5,659 bases of DNA from Ignavibacteriaceae bacterium (lineage in GTDB: Bacteria > Bacteroidota > Ignavibacteria > Ignavibacteriales > Ignavibacteriaceae). Numbering within the stretch: position 1 is the first letter of the stretch; every line of letters starts with the position of its first letter. The notes under the pieces were generated by a model, which worked only from the letters and a program-made list of their open reading frames with translations, searched no databases and was not told where the DNA came from. The stretch spans positions 1-5,659 of the forward strand of contig JALNWB010000214.1 of the NCBI GenBank assembly GCA_023231105.1, in the 5' to 3' direction. This document shows positions 4,716-5,659 of this stretch, piece after piece. The position numbers and the translations under genes are program-made.

Positions 4716-5111
4716 CTAATTTTCTTGTTTCCCTTGGTGCTTCATTTCCGAAATACGTACAATGGTGTAGGCGATCAGCGCAAAGATGAAGAATACCAAA
4801 AGCATCCAGGCAATACTTTGAAGCGACTCAATTATAGTTCTATAGATTTCAAGTATCCAGCGTTCTGAAGTAAGCGTAATTGGTTGAGCATTTTTTCCGC
4901 CTGAAATATATTTCTCCAATTCCCAAACGCGCACTCCACCTGAAATACCTACAACATATATGGCAAAAGTAACATACTTCGTCCATGCTGTTTGAATTTC
5001 ATCTGCAATAATTCTTTTCAGCATTGCGGCAACCGGTTTTCTAAAAAACAGAACAACAACAAAAGAAGTTGCGACAGCAAGAAAAAAAGTTAAGAGCAAA
5101 AGAATGATCAT
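4716..5111 (-). CDS. Small membrane protein of unknown function
   Basis: I do not recognise the family. The 131 residues contain three likely membrane helices: 2-23 (IILLLLTFFLAVATSFVVVLFF), about 46-62 (YVTFAIYVVGISGGVRV) and about 98-118 (QSIAWMLLVFFIFALIAYTIV). Between the second and third lies a soluble stretch (WELEKYISGGKNAQPITLTSERWILEIYRTIIE). The C-terminal tail (RISEMKHQGKQEN) is polar. AAGGAG sits six bases before the ATG, so the start is well supported. The gene begins 31 bases after the end of the upstream small secreted-protein gene on the same strand, and pepT precedes that, so all three may share a transcript. 82 bases separate its stop from the antitoxin start, and I see no terminator hairpin there. 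Confidence 0.75.
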   Translation of the reverse strand: MIILLLLTFFLAVATSFVVVLFFRKPVAAMLKRIIADEIQTAWTKYVTFAIYVVGISGGVRVWELEKYISGGKNAQPITLTSERWILEIYRTIIESLQSIAWMLLVFFIFALIAYTIVRISEMKHQGKQEN

Positions 5112-5142
5112 TTCTTTCTCCTTACATTATGTTAGCGAAAAA

Positions 5143-5490
5143 TTATTCGCTGTTATCTTTAAGTAATTCGGAATTCTTCTCAATAAATCCCTCTTTCACC
5201 AGGCTGTCGTAAGAGCGGTGTACAATAATAGTAACTTCGGAAGATTCGTTGTGCCCTGTGGATTCAATAATGGCGCCGTTAATTTCTTTCGATATTTTGA
5301 TCGTCGCGATCAACTTATCTTGAGAGATCAGTTTGTTTTCAAACTTGGTTTTCTTTCCTTTCAAGTTTGATAAACCCCAATAGACACCCTTTTTAGCATG
5401 TTGATAAGCAAGTAAAAGCTCATCCTCCATTTGCTGGTTGAATGACATAAAAAGAAACGGAACAAGTAGTACCCAAATTTTCAGTAACAT
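5143..5490 (-). CDS. Small secreted or membrane-anchored protein of unknown function
   Basis: The 115 residues begin with a hydrophobic stretch, MLLKIWVLLVPFLFMSFNQQ, which reads as a short signal peptide or anchor. The rest looks soluble: an amphipathic start (MEDELLLAYQHAKKGVYWGLSNLKGKKTKFENKL, about 21-54) followed by alternating strand-like segments (LIATIKISKEINGAIIES and SEVTIIVHRSYDSLVKEGFI). There are no cysteines and no catalytic motif that I can name. A GAGG ribosome site lies five bases before the ATG at 5490. It starts 27 bases after the pepT stop and ends 31 bases before the next membrane-protein gene, which suggests an operon. I could not assign a family. Confidence 0.75.
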   Translation of the reverse strand: MLLKIWVLLVPFLFMSFNQQMEDELLLAYQHAKKGVYWGLSNLKGKKTKFENKLISQDKLIATIKISKEINGAIIESTGHNESSEVTIIVHRSYDSLVKEGFIEKNSELLKDNSE

Positions 5491-5517
5491 AACTCCCTCA
5501 TATTTTATGAAAATGAA

Positions 5518-5659
5518 TTACCCTTTTTCCTCCCAGATTTGAGCGATGGTTACAATCACCCGGACAGCCATTTCCATATCTTGAATAGCTACCCACTCTG
5601 TTTTGGAATGAAAACTATGTTCACCGGCAAAAATATTCGGAGTCGGTAATCCCATAAAA
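5518..5659 (-). CDS. pepT: Peptidase T (tripeptide aminopeptidase), C-terminal 46 residues only
   Basis: The minus strand from the right edge encodes FMGLPTPNIFAGEHSFHSKTEWVAIQDMEMAVRVIVTIAQIWEEKG, ending at TAA (5520-5518). This closely follows the C-terminus of E. coli PepT, from memory [39 protein letters not shown]. PepT is a cytoplasmic M20-family dizinc aminopeptidase that releases the N-terminal residue of tripeptides. The family's catalytic His near the end corresponds here to the His in FHSKTEWV. Most of the gene (family length about 410 residues) lies beyond the window. The stop is 27 bases from the next gene's ATG, with no terminator between them. Confidence 0.92.
   Translation of the reverse strand, partial: FMGLPTPNIFAGEHSFHSKTEWVAIQDMEMAVRVIVTIAQIWEEKG

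Overview
The window is AT-rich bacterial DNA. The gene content suggests a Gram-negative from the Bacteroidetes/Chlorobi/Ignavibacteria side of the tree. It has a TlpA-like thioredoxin, an outer-membrane-type barrel protein ending in Phe, a signal-peptide protein with YwqK/MORN repeats and a TonB C-terminal domain, and signal peptides ending in AQ. Several genes carry clear Shine-Dalgarno (SD) sequences, which fits Ignavibacteria-type genomes better than typical Bacteroidia. This placement is inferred from style, not from a marker gene.

Layout, left to right. (1) 2-564 (+) is the 3' part of a thioredoxin-fold gene broken by a one-base frameshift near 311-316. (2) 654-683 is a bidirectional terminator. 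(3) 696-908 (-) is a small Trm112/YcaR-like protein. (4) 937-972 is a second, perfect 12-bp terminator hairpin, which may also contain the promoter for the Trm112 gene. (5) 1020-1904 (-) is a secreted, probably outer-membrane, protein of unknown function. (6) 1905-2193 is a divergent intergenic region with candidate promoters in both directions. (7) 2194-3998 (+) is a three-gene run: mscL with a zinc-ribbon tail, a membrane protein with an HEAGH motif, and a YwqK-repeat/TonB_C fusion. (8) 4047-4633 (-) is a type II toxin-antitoxin pair (Phd/YefM antitoxin, RelE/ParE toxin) preceded by a perfect palindrome that is probably its operator. (9) 4716-5659 (-) holds two small envelope proteins of unknown function downstream of the 3' end of pepT (peptidase T).

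Most of this is envelope and housekeeping content: redox, mechanosensation, a TonB-like periplasmic protein, peptide breakdown and one addiction module. There are no RNA genes, CRISPR arrays, transposases or phage genes. I see no strong case for a large undescribed system. The points most worth a second look are the mscL/HEAGH-membrane-protein pairing, the YwqK-TonB fusion with a cleavable-looking signal peptide, the toxin-antitoxin operator palindrome, and the two terminators that share an 18-nt flank.
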